A stretch of DNA of 64,000 nucleotides. Origin: Laburnicola sp. R22_1 (Eukaryota > Ascomycota > Dothideomycetes > Pleosporales > Didymosphaeriaceae). The position numbers and the translations under genes were made by a program. Below are positions 1 through 10,738 of this stretch, piece after piece. Below the pieces are notes generated by a model that had not been told where the DNA came from, searched no databases, and worked only from the letters and a program-made list of their open reading frames with translations. The number at the start of each line of letters is the position of its first letter. The stretch's first letter is position 1. The stretch covers positions 248,001-312,000 of the forward strand of contig JACONQ010000002.1 in NCBI GenBank assembly GCA_014281115.1, in the 5' to 3' direction.

Positions 1-2391
1 CAATCGTGACAAATTGGGATACCTCGGCTTGAGCTGGTACCAGTATTGGACAGCTGTACAGCCAGTTTTGTACTGTTCTGATGTCCATGTTGGCTCTCTA
101 AGCCAGCTCTCGTACTCATCCGCCACCCCTATTATCTCGTCGCTGTTGTCAAGTACCGAATCGATCGCGTCGTCAAAGCTGCTCATCGCGTGTTTAGGCG
201 CAGTTGTTATTGTTGTTGCTGTCGCTAGGGCGGGCTTGTAACGAGCCCAAAGCTGCTCGAAGCTCGCGTGCGTAGCTTGTAACTGTGCGGGCTTCTCACG
301 CCAGAAGCGTTTAAAGTAGTTCTTGAAGCGTGGGTGGAGTGCCGTGGCAGTGTAGTAGACGGGGATTTTGAGGAGTTTATTAAGGTACTTGCTCGCCTTC
401 TTGAGCGCAGCACGTACGTTGATAGCGACGTGATCTTCTAGCGCCTCGTCTGGCAGGTAATTGACGCTTTCAAACAGTCTAAGGCGGGCATCTAGGTCAG
501 CAATAAGAGACTCAAACACAGGGATAACCTCGTATAACGCGCCGTGAGTGCCAGCTTTGCCGCGACCTTGCAAGCGATTAGTTGCGGACTTCAGCGGCTC
601 AAGCACCTCAATGTACTCGGTAATCACCGCCCAGTCTGCAGCTGCAAGCCCGCCTGATCGCATCCACTGCGGCACAATAGGCGGCTTAGTGTTGTTGCTT
701 TTGGCAAGCTCGTCAGCGTGCTCAGTCTCTTGTATGTGGTAGGAGGAGTAGCTGTTGATGGCGTGTTGTAGCTCAACACCGCGCTTAAAGCAGTCATAAT
801 AGCTGTTCCAACGCGTAACTCCAGGCTTGAAAGGCTCACGGCGTCTTGCTGTAGCGCCAGCAGGCATCTCAACTGCTTCGCTGTTCTGACAATCCTCAAA
901 TATACCCCATTGTTTTGGCGTGTTAATGTAGTTAACAATATCAAGAAACACGCCAAGCGGACCATCTTTCCGCCATTGCTTCATATAAAACTCCTCTTCG
1001 TTGTAGTGTTCAGGCTCGTTATCAAAGGCGTCGGAGTCAGTGCCAAACATAATAGTTTGCCCAACGAGGTTGAGTATGTGGCAAGCGCAGCGGAGGCGTC
1101 GATCGTTGGCGATAAAGCCGTACATTGTGCCGAGTTTATTAACTACAGTATCGTTGTTGTAGGCGTTGTCAAGCACAAAATAGCCCAAATTGCTGCTAGA
1201 AATCTCAAAGTAGCGTAGGATTCGTACGACAGCTTCCGCGATCGCTGAGCCTGTGTGCGCACCAACCAGCTGCGGCAAGGCGATGGGAAGGTCAACTATA
1301 TTGCCTTAAGAGTCAGCGTAGTGCGCACAAATTGCAAAGAAGCCGCGCTTCCCCCCCTTGGTAGTCCAGCCGTCAAAGCTTATGTGTATTTTGCTAGAGG
1401 CCTCAGACAAGGCGCGCTTGACTTGAGGTTGTAGCCAGCTGTAAAGCCTCATCACGAACCTCGAAACGCTGTTGTGAGACCTCCATAGCGCCGCCTCTGC
1501 CTCTGGGTTGGCGAACCTGATCATCGCGCGGAAGGACTCAGTCTCAAACTCGCGTAATGGCCTGTTGTTGTTGACGAGCCATAACACTGCAGCTTGCCTG
1601 AAGCCTTGTACGTCGAAGTTACCCAGCTCCTGCGTTGCATCTTGGCTTAATGTGACCCCGTTTTCTTCCGCCCATCGCAGCGACTTCTGGCCAGGTTCGA
1701 GCGGCCTCTTGTGTACGATAGTGCCTTGTTTGGTGAGCCGATGGCCGGGAAGGTCTTGCTTCAAATGGTTGTTGGCGGCTGTAGTTGACAGAGTGGTCTG
1801 GTGTAGGCCGCCCTTCTTTCTGTTGATGTGACAGTGCTTGCATTGGAAGTAGATCTTCTCAGGGTTAGTACCAAGCTTTCGAAGGCGATAGCCGTGCCTA
1901 AAGACCCAGCTGATGTTGCCTGTGGGTGTGGATAGAGGCACATTGAAGCCCAGCAGGCGCTTCAAGTCAAGGCCTTCGTAGTTGGTGAAGTCAACACTAG
2001 GCGCAGCGTCCTCCTCCACTGAAGCCTCTGTGGCAGCATTACTAAACGCGCGCGGCGGCTTAGTAGCTATAGGCGGCTTATTAGCCACTAACAGCAACTC
2101 CCAAGCTGGCTCATCGGCCTGTAAGGCTTGTAGTATAGGCCGTGGTGATGGCCTCCGGGCGCGCTCCTCTAGCTCGGTTGGTGGCTCTATTGAGCGCGGC
2201 TCTAGAGTACTTTCAAGCACCTCAATAGGCGGCTCCGGCTCGTCAACTACCTCAATAGACGGCTGGGTTGGCGGAGGAGCAAGCGGCCGCTGGCTATCCA
2301 TAAGGCGCTGGCTGGGTTTCGGCGCACGTTGGGAACGTTTGGGCATAGGTTCGGATGCCTCAGCAGGCTCGCGGCTTCGTTTTGGGGGCAT
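1..2391 (-). pseudogene. hAT-family DNA transposase, one in-frame stop, cut by the window edge
   Basis: A single minus-strand frame stays open from the ATG at 2391 to the window edge apart from one TAA at about 1306-1308. The N-terminal third is proline- and glutamate-rich. It is followed by a BED-like zinc finger (CKHC, then paired His residues, about 1750-1870). The hAT core contains FDGWTTKGG just before the stop and, after it, LDNAYNNDT, RCACHILNL and TRWNSYYDC, which are typical of the hAT catalytic and insertion regions. The C-terminal dimerisation part lies off the left end. The TAA falls in the conserved stretch YADS-stop-GNIV, where CAA or GAA would be expected, so one transition or transversion explains the break. 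No terminal repeat or 8-bp target duplication can be confirmed because the other end is missing. An upstream TTG at 2454 is in frame but is not an ATG. Confidence 0.85.
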
Positions 2392-3885
2392 GGTAAGCGT
2401 GAAGGTAAGCAAAGGCGCGAAAAAGTAAGCTGTAGGCGCAGGCAAGTAAGCCAAAGTATAGTGGGTGTGTAAGCGTTGACGCGCAAGGTACGCGGAAAGT
2501 ACGCGGTCGGCTAGCCAACATTACCACTTCATGCCAAGGCGTACTGCGCGACGCTCTGCAGCCCGCAACAATAGAGATATAGTAAAACAGGCGACAGGAA
2601 TTAATTTAGCAACATTGATTTAATAGTTTAACTTATAGAAGACAAGATTTATTGCGTGGTTATAGCAAACGATTTTTTAAGAGTAGTAACTAGGTTCAGA
2701 ATATATAAACATAACTTAGGCTTCGCTGCAACAGCGCAAACTCACTTTGCTACAATACCTCAACACTATAATATTAGCTTATTTAGATTATTATATATAT
2801 ATTTATTGTTTTAACAGCTTATTACCTACGTAAAGAAAGAGGAGGAACAGAGGATAGGAGGTGCTAAAGCCGAATAGCAATTCATGTATATCAGTTGCTG
2901 GCGGCCAGTGGAAGCACACATCCGTTATGCGGGCTTTTTTACGCAGGTACAATCCACTTAAGAAGCTCCGTTTTTTGCTCTGTTTACTATAGGAATACCT
3001 ATATAATTGCAGCGTTGGGAAAGTTATTGTTACATTAACACTAAGAATATATCACTAACTCTAGGGTACCTTATCATTACAGTATGCTAAGCGATTCAAA
3101 CAAACTTCAAATTTTTTGACTGCAATTGCCTCTTTTGTTTGTTTGACCTATCAAAATTGCAGCAGCAGCTTTTTGTTTGGTTGACGTTGTCAATTCAAAC
3201 AAAATTCAAACAAAATATTGAGGCATGTTTGGTTGTTGACAACCCTGATCATCGCACGGTTATCCAAGCCATGTCGCTGGCTCTTGTGGCATCAAAAAGG
3301 AAAGATGAAGATCAAAATCCATGACAGAGAGCGATTTACACAGTACGCACGCATCATTCCGGCAATAATTGACCCCGAATGCCGATCACCGTTATCCACG
3401 AGTGTCGTCGGGTGAGTCCCTAGTGGGCTAACGCGTTTAGGGCGATGGCGCGTCGAGATACCTTCTAGTTGTGGCTTGTGGGGTACTTATAAGTTCATGT
3501 GAACTGTCACTTCACTTGTTCATGTTAATTCCATCTACTCGGCCCCGACGGTTACTTCGTAATTGCTACGGCCTTTTTCGGAGAAAAATCGACTCGACCG
3601 CAAGGGGCCGAGTAAGACCAAAAGCGGTAACTTCTGGAAGTATGGCCCTAGAAAGTTAAGGCTGGGATTCCGTATAAATATTGGGGTGTATAGTCCAGCA
3701 GGTACATTACAAGCATTAAACCGATGAGACGACGAGCCTTCTTCTCCGCAAGGGAAGCTCGAAATTCCTACATCTTCACGCTGCCATCAACGCTAACATC
3801 ATCATCAGCATCAGCATCAGCATCAGCATACTTCCGAGGAGTAAAGCAATGCATATCCCAATCCGCCTGTGCTCAGACACCCATC
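2392..3885. other. AT-rich flank of the hAT element, no gene seen
   Basis: About 1.5 kb with no convincing coding sequence. Stretch 2570-3130 is AT-rich and rich in stop codons, as expected for the non-coding end of the hAT element or older RIP-affected repeat. From about 3300 the composition returns towards that of ordinary genic DNA. The right end of the hAT element probably lies here, but I could not fix it. Confidence 0.5.
3092..3240. repeat. Cluster of short CAAACAAA / TTTGTTTG motifs in both orientations
   Basis: Within 150 bp the motif TTCAAACAAA occurs about three times and its complement TTTGTTTG or GTTTGGTTGAC about three times. This arrangement resembles the subterminal transposase-binding repeats of hAT elements, and it lies on the 5' side of the transposase gene where such repeats would be expected. 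The link is an inference. Confidence 0.35.
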
Positions 3886-6018
3886 TCAGATGATGTCCAC
3901 ACGTTCGAATTCCAGATATCGCTCGTGTCCGATAAGTTCCGTCGCTCGACGCGATCTGAACTCTTCCTTCATGGAAGACTTTGTGATACGATATGGCCAG
4001 GGCGGCATTATGGTCTGCGTCTCTTTGATCTTAACACCCCATATTGCGGCCACCTCAACCAAATCTTCTTCTTTTGCAAACTCGACGAACGCCGTGTCGA
4101 AATCAGCGAACATCAGCTCGCAATCGAACAAAGCTAACCTTTCGGGGTTGTGTGACCATATTGGAAGGATTTTGGCGAATTTCTGTCTCGCCTCGGCGTT
4201 GACGACGTCGAGACGCTCAGTGAGATTTTGAACGGCAGGGTCCTTGGGATACGCGTCCATGGTCATTGTAAGGAAGATCTTATTCCACATGAGGTCGATG
4301 AAGTTGAAGAGAAGGGTTGCGTGCGGGTTCAGTTGCTTTGGCTTCATGAGGTAGGCTAGGGTGAGTGCGCGTTTTGGACCGATCCAGCACGAATCGCAAA
4401 TGTTCGAAACCTGTGGATGTCAGTCGGTTCTAGAGATATTTCCGCACGTGTGGTTGCTTTCGATGTTATTCACCATCCTCCGTGCTGAGTCAAAATTCCG
4501 TACTGCGTGTTAACCTACGAGCTAGGATAGATATTGTAGAGTCAGCAAGTACGGTAATGCAACCGGTGCAGACGGTTTCCCGGCAGACAATCACGACATC
4601 GGAACCTTTCATCCAGCAGAAACAAAGAACTGAACACATACCTCGATACGATCGAACAGCATATGTCCATCTGTCGGCTTCTCGGTGACTGTTAGCAGCC
4701 TAGGAAGTGTAACAGCATCAACGTCCCGCGCCCAGAGGACGAAGTTCCCATTTCGCAAGCGCTCACAGAATTCCATCAACAAATCCCGCAAATAGAAGAA
4801 AAGGCCACCATATATATCATTATTTCTAATCGGCGCGTAATCTTCACGGGACCACCCCTCTCGTGGGTCAGCATCATCGTTCATGGGCCAGCGCCATGCA
4901 CCTGGACTATCTCCCTCCTGGAACAGCGTGGGGTTCGGCGTACCAAAGCCTTCGCGCGACGCTCCAAAAGGGAGGAGCATGCCATCGTCTCGAAATTTCA
5001 TGATAGCGGCCCGCAAAGCTGGCGGTTTGGTGTATAACGTTCTGTCTGTGTAGTCCACTCGTTGAGGGTCCCTGGTGATGGCAAGTCGCAACAAACGCGC
5101 TTTTTCTTTGGATAAGTCTGTACGAATCACAGCGTCCTCGCCATCCCAACGGCTTCCCCTAACAGAGTTATACCGTGTAATGGACGTGCGCGGAGTCTTT
5201 CCCTTGTAGTCTTTACAAACGACAAGCATGTCCTTCAATTGAGCCCAGAGCCTTGATGAGACCGTCACCCGAAGCTGCGAGCGAAGATCAGCGAAATGAA
5301 ACGTTCCTGAACCCTGTTCAACTTCTGTAATGCTAGGAAGCAGGGTTTCCTGTAATCTTCTCCAGCATTGACCCCGGGATAAAGGCCGAGTACCAAAGAT
5401 GAATCATCATCGGGACCGCTTCTTGCGCCTCAAAGCTCGTAGCCACCAGCAAGAGTAAAATATTCCTCAGAACCACAGGCGGATTCACATCATTGATAAT
5501 GGCCAAACAGCGGCCTTTGTAACCGCCGTCTTTTGGGAAGCCCACAATCGTCTTCACAACGTTACGCAGGTCTCCTGATGCCGCAAATAGCAGATTGTAG
5601 TCGCGCTGCATATCTTCTAGTCCTTCGTTTGACTTGAGGTTGAGCACATCGATAGCTGGTACATTTCCCCAATAGTAATTCGTGACGCCGGAATGCCGCA
5701 TATGTGAACGTCCTGAGGTGTTGAGAAATGCTGGGCTACGGTGTTCGCGGATCCAAGATGGGGTGAATATCGGGGACATGAGCGGGGATTTGCAGGTGTG
5801 CTTGTGGTGGGGCCAGCCGGTGGTTTGGCATGAGCGGGAGCAGTACTGTATCTTGTTAGTAGATTGTATGTGATGAGGTGGTAAGGCATGGGGTGACGTG
5901 CCTTGACCAACTTGCAATTTGCACACCAGAGGGTGGCTTCGGATTGGCATGGTGATGGTCGTCCGTCGACTTGCTGGTTCGTATTTGCGCAGCATGCTGG
6001 ATTGAAGAACGCTGACAT
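3886..6018 (-). CDS. MYND zinc finger protein with DUF4470 domain, single-base frameshift
   Basis: Three exons on the minus strand: 6018-5902, 5845-4642 and 4410-3886, about 614 residues. Exon 1 plus the start of exon 2 forms a MYND zinc finger (CxxC pairs, then YCSRSCQ, HHKHTC). The next segment, YYWGNVPAIDVLNL through HLWYSAFIP, matches the fungal DUF4470 domain, usually found N-terminal in MYND proteins of unknown function. Intron 1 (5846-5901) uses a GC donor (AAG|GCACGT) with a perfect TACTAAC branch site and restores the MYND spacing. Intron 2 (4411-4641) is long for this window, 231 bp. In exon 2 the frame breaks at the GGG at 5343-5345 (CCC on the coding strand): removing one base joins LEKITGN to LLPSITEVE. 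This is either a real pseudogenising mutation or a sequence error. No GT-AG intron bridges it. Confidence 0.75.
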
Positions 6019-6955
6019 CGTGTCTATTTCCTCTCTACGACGGCGCTGTTCGAGGGTTGTGTATGGAATACACGTATGTTCATTCAGAGACGAGACTTCG
6101 CGCACTTTTGGTGTATGGTAAAACGCTGTGAGGGAACGCAATAGGGTTGCTAGAAAATGCGCAGTGAACTAAGGTAAAGCAATGAACGCGTCCGTTGATA
6201 TTTTTTTCTTAGGCTGTTCTCACCGAGAGGGACATCAGACGTATGATCATTAGAAGGACATGATTGAATCAAGTTCCGCGCTCACACAGCTAACCACTTG
6301 GCCGCGCAAATGCCCGTGGGAGGGCGTGACTCACCTAGGAGTGAAACCAAAAAAACAAAAATTCTGAAACCTTGAGCAAACACCGCCTGCTGCCTGCACC
6401 CTAAATCTTGCAGAAACCTGTTTATTAGCCATTTGTGATGCCGCATCTCGTCCTGATCTTGACCTAGAGGTCTGTGAGTATGAGTCTAGACAGCGATCTC
6501 TTGGAGTATTCGAAATTTGCGCGAAGATAGAATGCCGTGGATGACTCTGGAGGCAGGGAAATTGAGATGTGCAAGAGTACTATTGTGGAACGTGTGGCTT
6601 TTAAGTGGGTTCAGTGCTTATTCTAGTAGTTGAGCAAAAAAACGACTTTTGCCGCTAAATGCATCACTGGTGAGTCATATCATATGGCAGCTACCTAAGT
6701 GGCCAGGTCTCTGCTGAGGCCCTGCTTTTTTCACTCACCATGTCACTGTTTGGTGAAGGAGTATGGGCCTTCCTTTTCCGTTGCTATGTCAACCATGATT
6801 TTGCACATCATTCACTGTTTACTTTCACCTCACCTTTTTGTTTTGGCACTAGCGCGCGAAGTTTTTTTTCTTGTCGCTAGCCTCCTCTTATTCTACTCTC
6901 TTCAATCCACCACCACCGCAGCGTGCCCGGCTTGCGCGCCCACTACTCGAACACA
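6019..6955. other. Intergenic, shared upstream region
   Basis: About 940 bp between two divergently transcribed genes. It has pyrimidine-rich tracts near 6840-6905 just before the DUF6604 start, common in fungal promoters. Open frames here are short and lack recognisable motifs. I see no RNA gene. Confidence 0.5.
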
Positions 6956-9578
6956 ATGGAGTTGCCACCGGCATTGACCGACACATATCGGCGGTACAAG
7001 CAAGAGACCAAGATTTTCGTTCAATGGCTTGCAGGTACTGCAAGAGGTAAGTGAGATTACAAACTACGAGAACGAATCACCACTTGATTGTGTGAACGCA
7101 CATTCGCTAACAACTGCTTCGCTATCTCCAGGTACTGGTACCGTTGAGGATGTCTTCAAATCAGACGACCAGAAGCCGACTCTCCCCGCTGGGCCCAGGC
7201 TCAAGGGTAAAGCTCGCAAAGACGCAAAGAAAAACGGCGCTGCTGCGAACACGAAATCCCTAGCTTACGAGGTGCCGATTAGTAAGTTTAGCAGGCTCGC
7301 TGGTGCGATCGCGAGCGGCACTACCGGCATGGTGCCCGGGTATATGTTGACGATCCTCTCGGACGTCATAAAAGCTAGGCAAGACTGTGCTTCCTGGTTT
7401 CTGGCGAATCAAGAACATCCCGATGAGACCACGAGAGCGAAGAATGAACGGCACCGGTACTTCATATCGGTGTTGGAAGCTGTTTATGCGAGTCTGCAAC
7501 CACTGGTGGTGAGAGAGAAGACAGCCGATGGGTTCATGGCACATGACGAACCTAGTTTGGTCAACATGTTCGACTATCTGGACCTTGAGGAACTTCCAGC
7601 TACTATTACGGATCCCACTACTCCGCTTCAGAAAGAGAAGAAGAAATCAGCAGTGACGTACGAGATCGAGTCATCGAGCGAAGACGTGTCCTTTGCAATC
7701 TACTGCTTCCTGAAGCACGCGACCGACATACGTATATTTGTCAGGCGCACTTGGCGCGAGTTCAAGCGTGGGGATATTTCGCTAGTGACAGCTGCGCTTA
7801 CCATGAACGCCGCTATCAAAAGCATCGAACAGCTGAACCAGGAGTTCTGTCAGAATTTCGAACAGTTCCAAGGGCTGGGCGGTGATCACTACGGTATCGA
7901 AAGTTTCATGATGGGTGGTTATTGCACTTCGCAAGCCCAGCATCTGGGTATAGGCTTGATAAATGTTGAAGAGCTACCGTTCAGTTACGAATCAAACGGC
8001 GTGAAGCTCCGAGCAGACACTATGCTTTGCTCACACACTAGAGAGCTTCTGTGCGTTCTCGTTCAGACAGCTCCTGAGCCTGAGTTTAGAGAAGATCCAT
8101 CTCATCGGTTGACAAAAGAAGAGATCAAACTGGCCAAATGCTTGTCTCATCTGATTGTCTTAGGTCGAAGCCAAGACGAAGAAAAAATTATGGACGAGGT
8201 GAGCCGAGAAGTGTGGTTTGTCTTCGACCAAGGATGGATCCCCACGTGGGCGGTATTTGCAGTGCAAATATTCTGGGACACGCAGCGAGAGCTTGGTCCC
8301 AAGGTGCAGCTCGGCCTGGAAAACCTCAAATATCACGGTGCCTGGGTTATGGAAGCACAAAAGGACTATTCAGAACTGAAGGATGCGGACAACATCGGCG
8401 CATTTCACCGGAGTATTCGGGATGCTTTTGAGGCATTCAAGCAATGTGTCCAAGATCATGTGCTACACGACTTTGTCCAAATGACGATCAACAGTATGGT
8501 CTCGAAGCAGAAGCAAAAGAACTATGACTACGGAAAAGATTTTCTCGCCAGCAACCATCCCGGCTTGTGCGGAATTCGCCTAGATGGTATTTTGACCACT
8601 CTACATCGGGGCGCACTAAATATGGCGGGAGATCAAGCAATGATCACTGTCGCTGCGCATCTATACAATGCGGCGCACCAAACAGGGCTATTACCGGCGG
8701 CTTCGAAGTGGACCGATATGGAATACATGATCGCGAAACAGGGGGAAGCGTGGATATATATTGGGGAGCGCCCTAAAAAAGGCGTCGACTTCGGGAAGCG
8801 CGTATTCCTAGTCTTGGGTTGTGGTGCAGAGAAATTTGCGCCTGATCACAAACTAGAGAATGCTAGAGCTGCGAAAGGAAGGAACCGTCGTTTATGCTAT
8901 GTTGCAAGGAGGGCCGAGGTTACAATAGAGCGCCGGCAAAAAGATGGCAGGCTCATGAGCAGGAAAAGAGAGGACATGGCAAGTCTCGTCGAACTTGTAG
9001 TCATGGATAGGCTCAAGTATCGTGATAAGTTGGCTGGAGGAAAGAAGAGTGCTAAAGTCGCCATTGGACACCATATGCGCTGGAATCTCACTTCGCTGCA
9101 ACTGTTACAGACTTTCAAAGAGGCCCTCAAAGACGACGAGCTTGCTCTGAATTTCAACGCGCTGTCCCTTTATCTCCGGAGTGTCAATCTGCTTCAACGC
9201 ATCCAGAAGCACTGCATTGAGAATGCACCAGACGATTATCCAAAGGATGAGTTTTCCGACAGACTCTTAATGAATCGGGTCGTTGCATGCATGCTTGGAG
9301 ATTTGACAGGTCGACCTCGACTGAACAGTTCGATGTTCCCGGACGCTGTGACAATGCTACGGGAAGTGATCGAGAACGAAAGTGACGTCGAAATTTCCAA
9401 AGCAAATGCTCGCTGCGAGAGAGGACTGAGGATGCACAAAGAGGAGGAAGGCGAACAAAATGAGCCGAACTTCGAGAACCCTGCAGAAGACAATATGTCC
9501 ATTTGGATGAGGCAAAGGTGCGGGTTGATCATCTTGCAGGGTGAAGATGGAACAACGCGCATGCCGTTTCCCCGCTGA
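6956..9578 (+). CDS. DUF6604 domain-containing protein
   Basis: Two exons, 6956-7046 and 7132-9578, about 845 residues. The short first exon encodes the start of the N-terminal domain (TYRRYKQETKIFVQWLA), the pattern of fungal DUF6604 proteins. The 85-bp intron has donor GTAAGT and acceptor CAG and restores the frame through a split glycine codon. A lysine-rich linker follows (about residues 55-75), then a long helical body with no enzyme motif I recognise and no membrane segment. The long open frame begins at an internal ATG at 7029, but the conserved domain demands the start at 6956. Function is unknown; proteins with this domain are common and variable in Pezizomycotina. Confidence 0.8.
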
Positions 9579-9889
9579 GAAGGCTGCACGAGACCGGAGG
9601 ATATTAAATGTTGGCCTTCTTTGGACATTCAGCATTGTGTGCCGGAGTGCTTTGGTTCAGCGCCGACTGCGTCTATGCGGAGCTGCGATCAGCAATTTTA
9701 AACTCTAGTAGTTCAATTGATACGACTTTGATACAAAGGGGCACTGTCTGGTCATTTCAGAGATTGTAGAACTTGTCTATTAATGCTGAACATATCGTCA
9801 GCCAAGCTACGTTGGCTGAAGATTCTAATCATACTGGTGAACAGAAAAACTTTTGATAGGCCAACTATGACTTCTGGGACGGATACACG
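9579..9889. other. Convergent intergenic gap
   Basis: About 310 bp between the ends of two convergent genes. It holds their 3' untranslated regions and nothing else I can identify. Confidence 0.5.
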
Positions 9890-10496
9890 TCACTCCTTTT
9901 TGATGAAGAAAGCTTCGCGATAGAACTTCGCCTCTTGTATACTCTCGAGAATATCAGCCCTAGCTTCATGTAGCATCTTCTTCTTTGGCACTTTCTTCAA
10001 GACCTCGGAAGGTGCCCATCGACGAGCGGCTTCTTTGATACTGGACACGTCCAACATCCGATAATGGAGGTAATCTGTCACCGCACTGTATGGCGGCTTC
10101 ACCAGGAACGACTTGTCGGCGTGGACCGAGTTTCCCGCGAGCAATCCTGTTCGGGCATTGGGTACATATTTCTTTATATACCGTAGCAGTCCATCTGCGG
10201 CTTGTTCGGCCGTCGTGGTGGATTCAATGCAGGCTCCGGTCAGTCCGGACTCGCCGTGATGCTTTGTACACCACTCGCCCATACGATCGAGGTCTTCCTT
10301 GCTGTGATGGATGATAGCTTCGTAACCATCCTGGTCCAAGACGTTGAGGTTATGGTCCGTGACGAAGCAGGCCAGGGACAGGATAGTGTCTGTGTCAGGA
10401 TCAAGGCCCGTCATCTACTGCTGTTAGTAACATTCGTCCTCTTGTCCTACAACGCACTTCGCAGTCAATCCAAACCAGCGGGTCTTGGGAGGCCAT
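9890..10496 (-). CDS. REX2: Oligoribonuclease / mitochondrial RNA exonuclease REX2-like
   Basis: Exons 10496-10458 and 10414-9890, 187 residues. It is a DEDDh 3'-5' exonuclease of the oligoribonuclease family, which degrades 2-5 nt RNA fragments in bacteria and in mitochondria (yeast Rex2, human REXO2). The catalytic set is visible: D and E in WIDCEMTGLD, D in NSVHADKSFL, and HEARAD near the C-terminus (H and last D). The first motif is split by a 43-bp intron (donor GTGCGT, branch TACTAAC, acceptor TAG) and is complete only after splicing. The protein starts almost directly at the catalytic motif, so no mitochondrial presequence is visible from this ATG; an upstream start would be needed for import. 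It is head-to-head with POL1. Confidence 0.88.
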
Positions 10497-10738
10497 GTTT
10501 GTGTTTGGCTGGGATGGCGTGTTAGGGTGGTGGTTGGGCGAGGGGTGGCGAGGTGGTGAGCGCGACTAGTGTGGTTAGGGTGCGGTCCAAGCGCCCACTT
10601 TACGCGACTTGCATCGCGTGCGCGTCGTTTCGTCGCGCTCCCTAAACTCAGTCCTTCCCCGCCCAGGACAACACGCCAACGAAGTCGCTCCTCTTGCCTT
10701 GATATTCCGCGCTTGCGCTTTTATGAATTTACCACACC
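10497..10738. promoter_or_regulatory. Bidirectional promoter region between REX2-like and POL1
   Basis: Only 242 bp separate the two divergent ATGs. The stretch 10605-10650 carries several CGCG cores (for example ACGCGA near 10612) resembling MBF/MCB-type boxes that drive S-phase genes in fungi. This fits POL1 but the assignment is by eye and tentative. Confidence 0.4.

Noticed and set aside
3900..3915. GTTCGAATTCC, resembling a tRNA T-loop
   Set aside because: No acceptor stem, D-arm or anticodon arm can be placed around it, and it lies in a coding exon.
3724..4231. Plus-strand open frames over the DUF4470 gene end
   Set aside because: They are antisense to a conserved exon and contain simple ATCAGC repeats.
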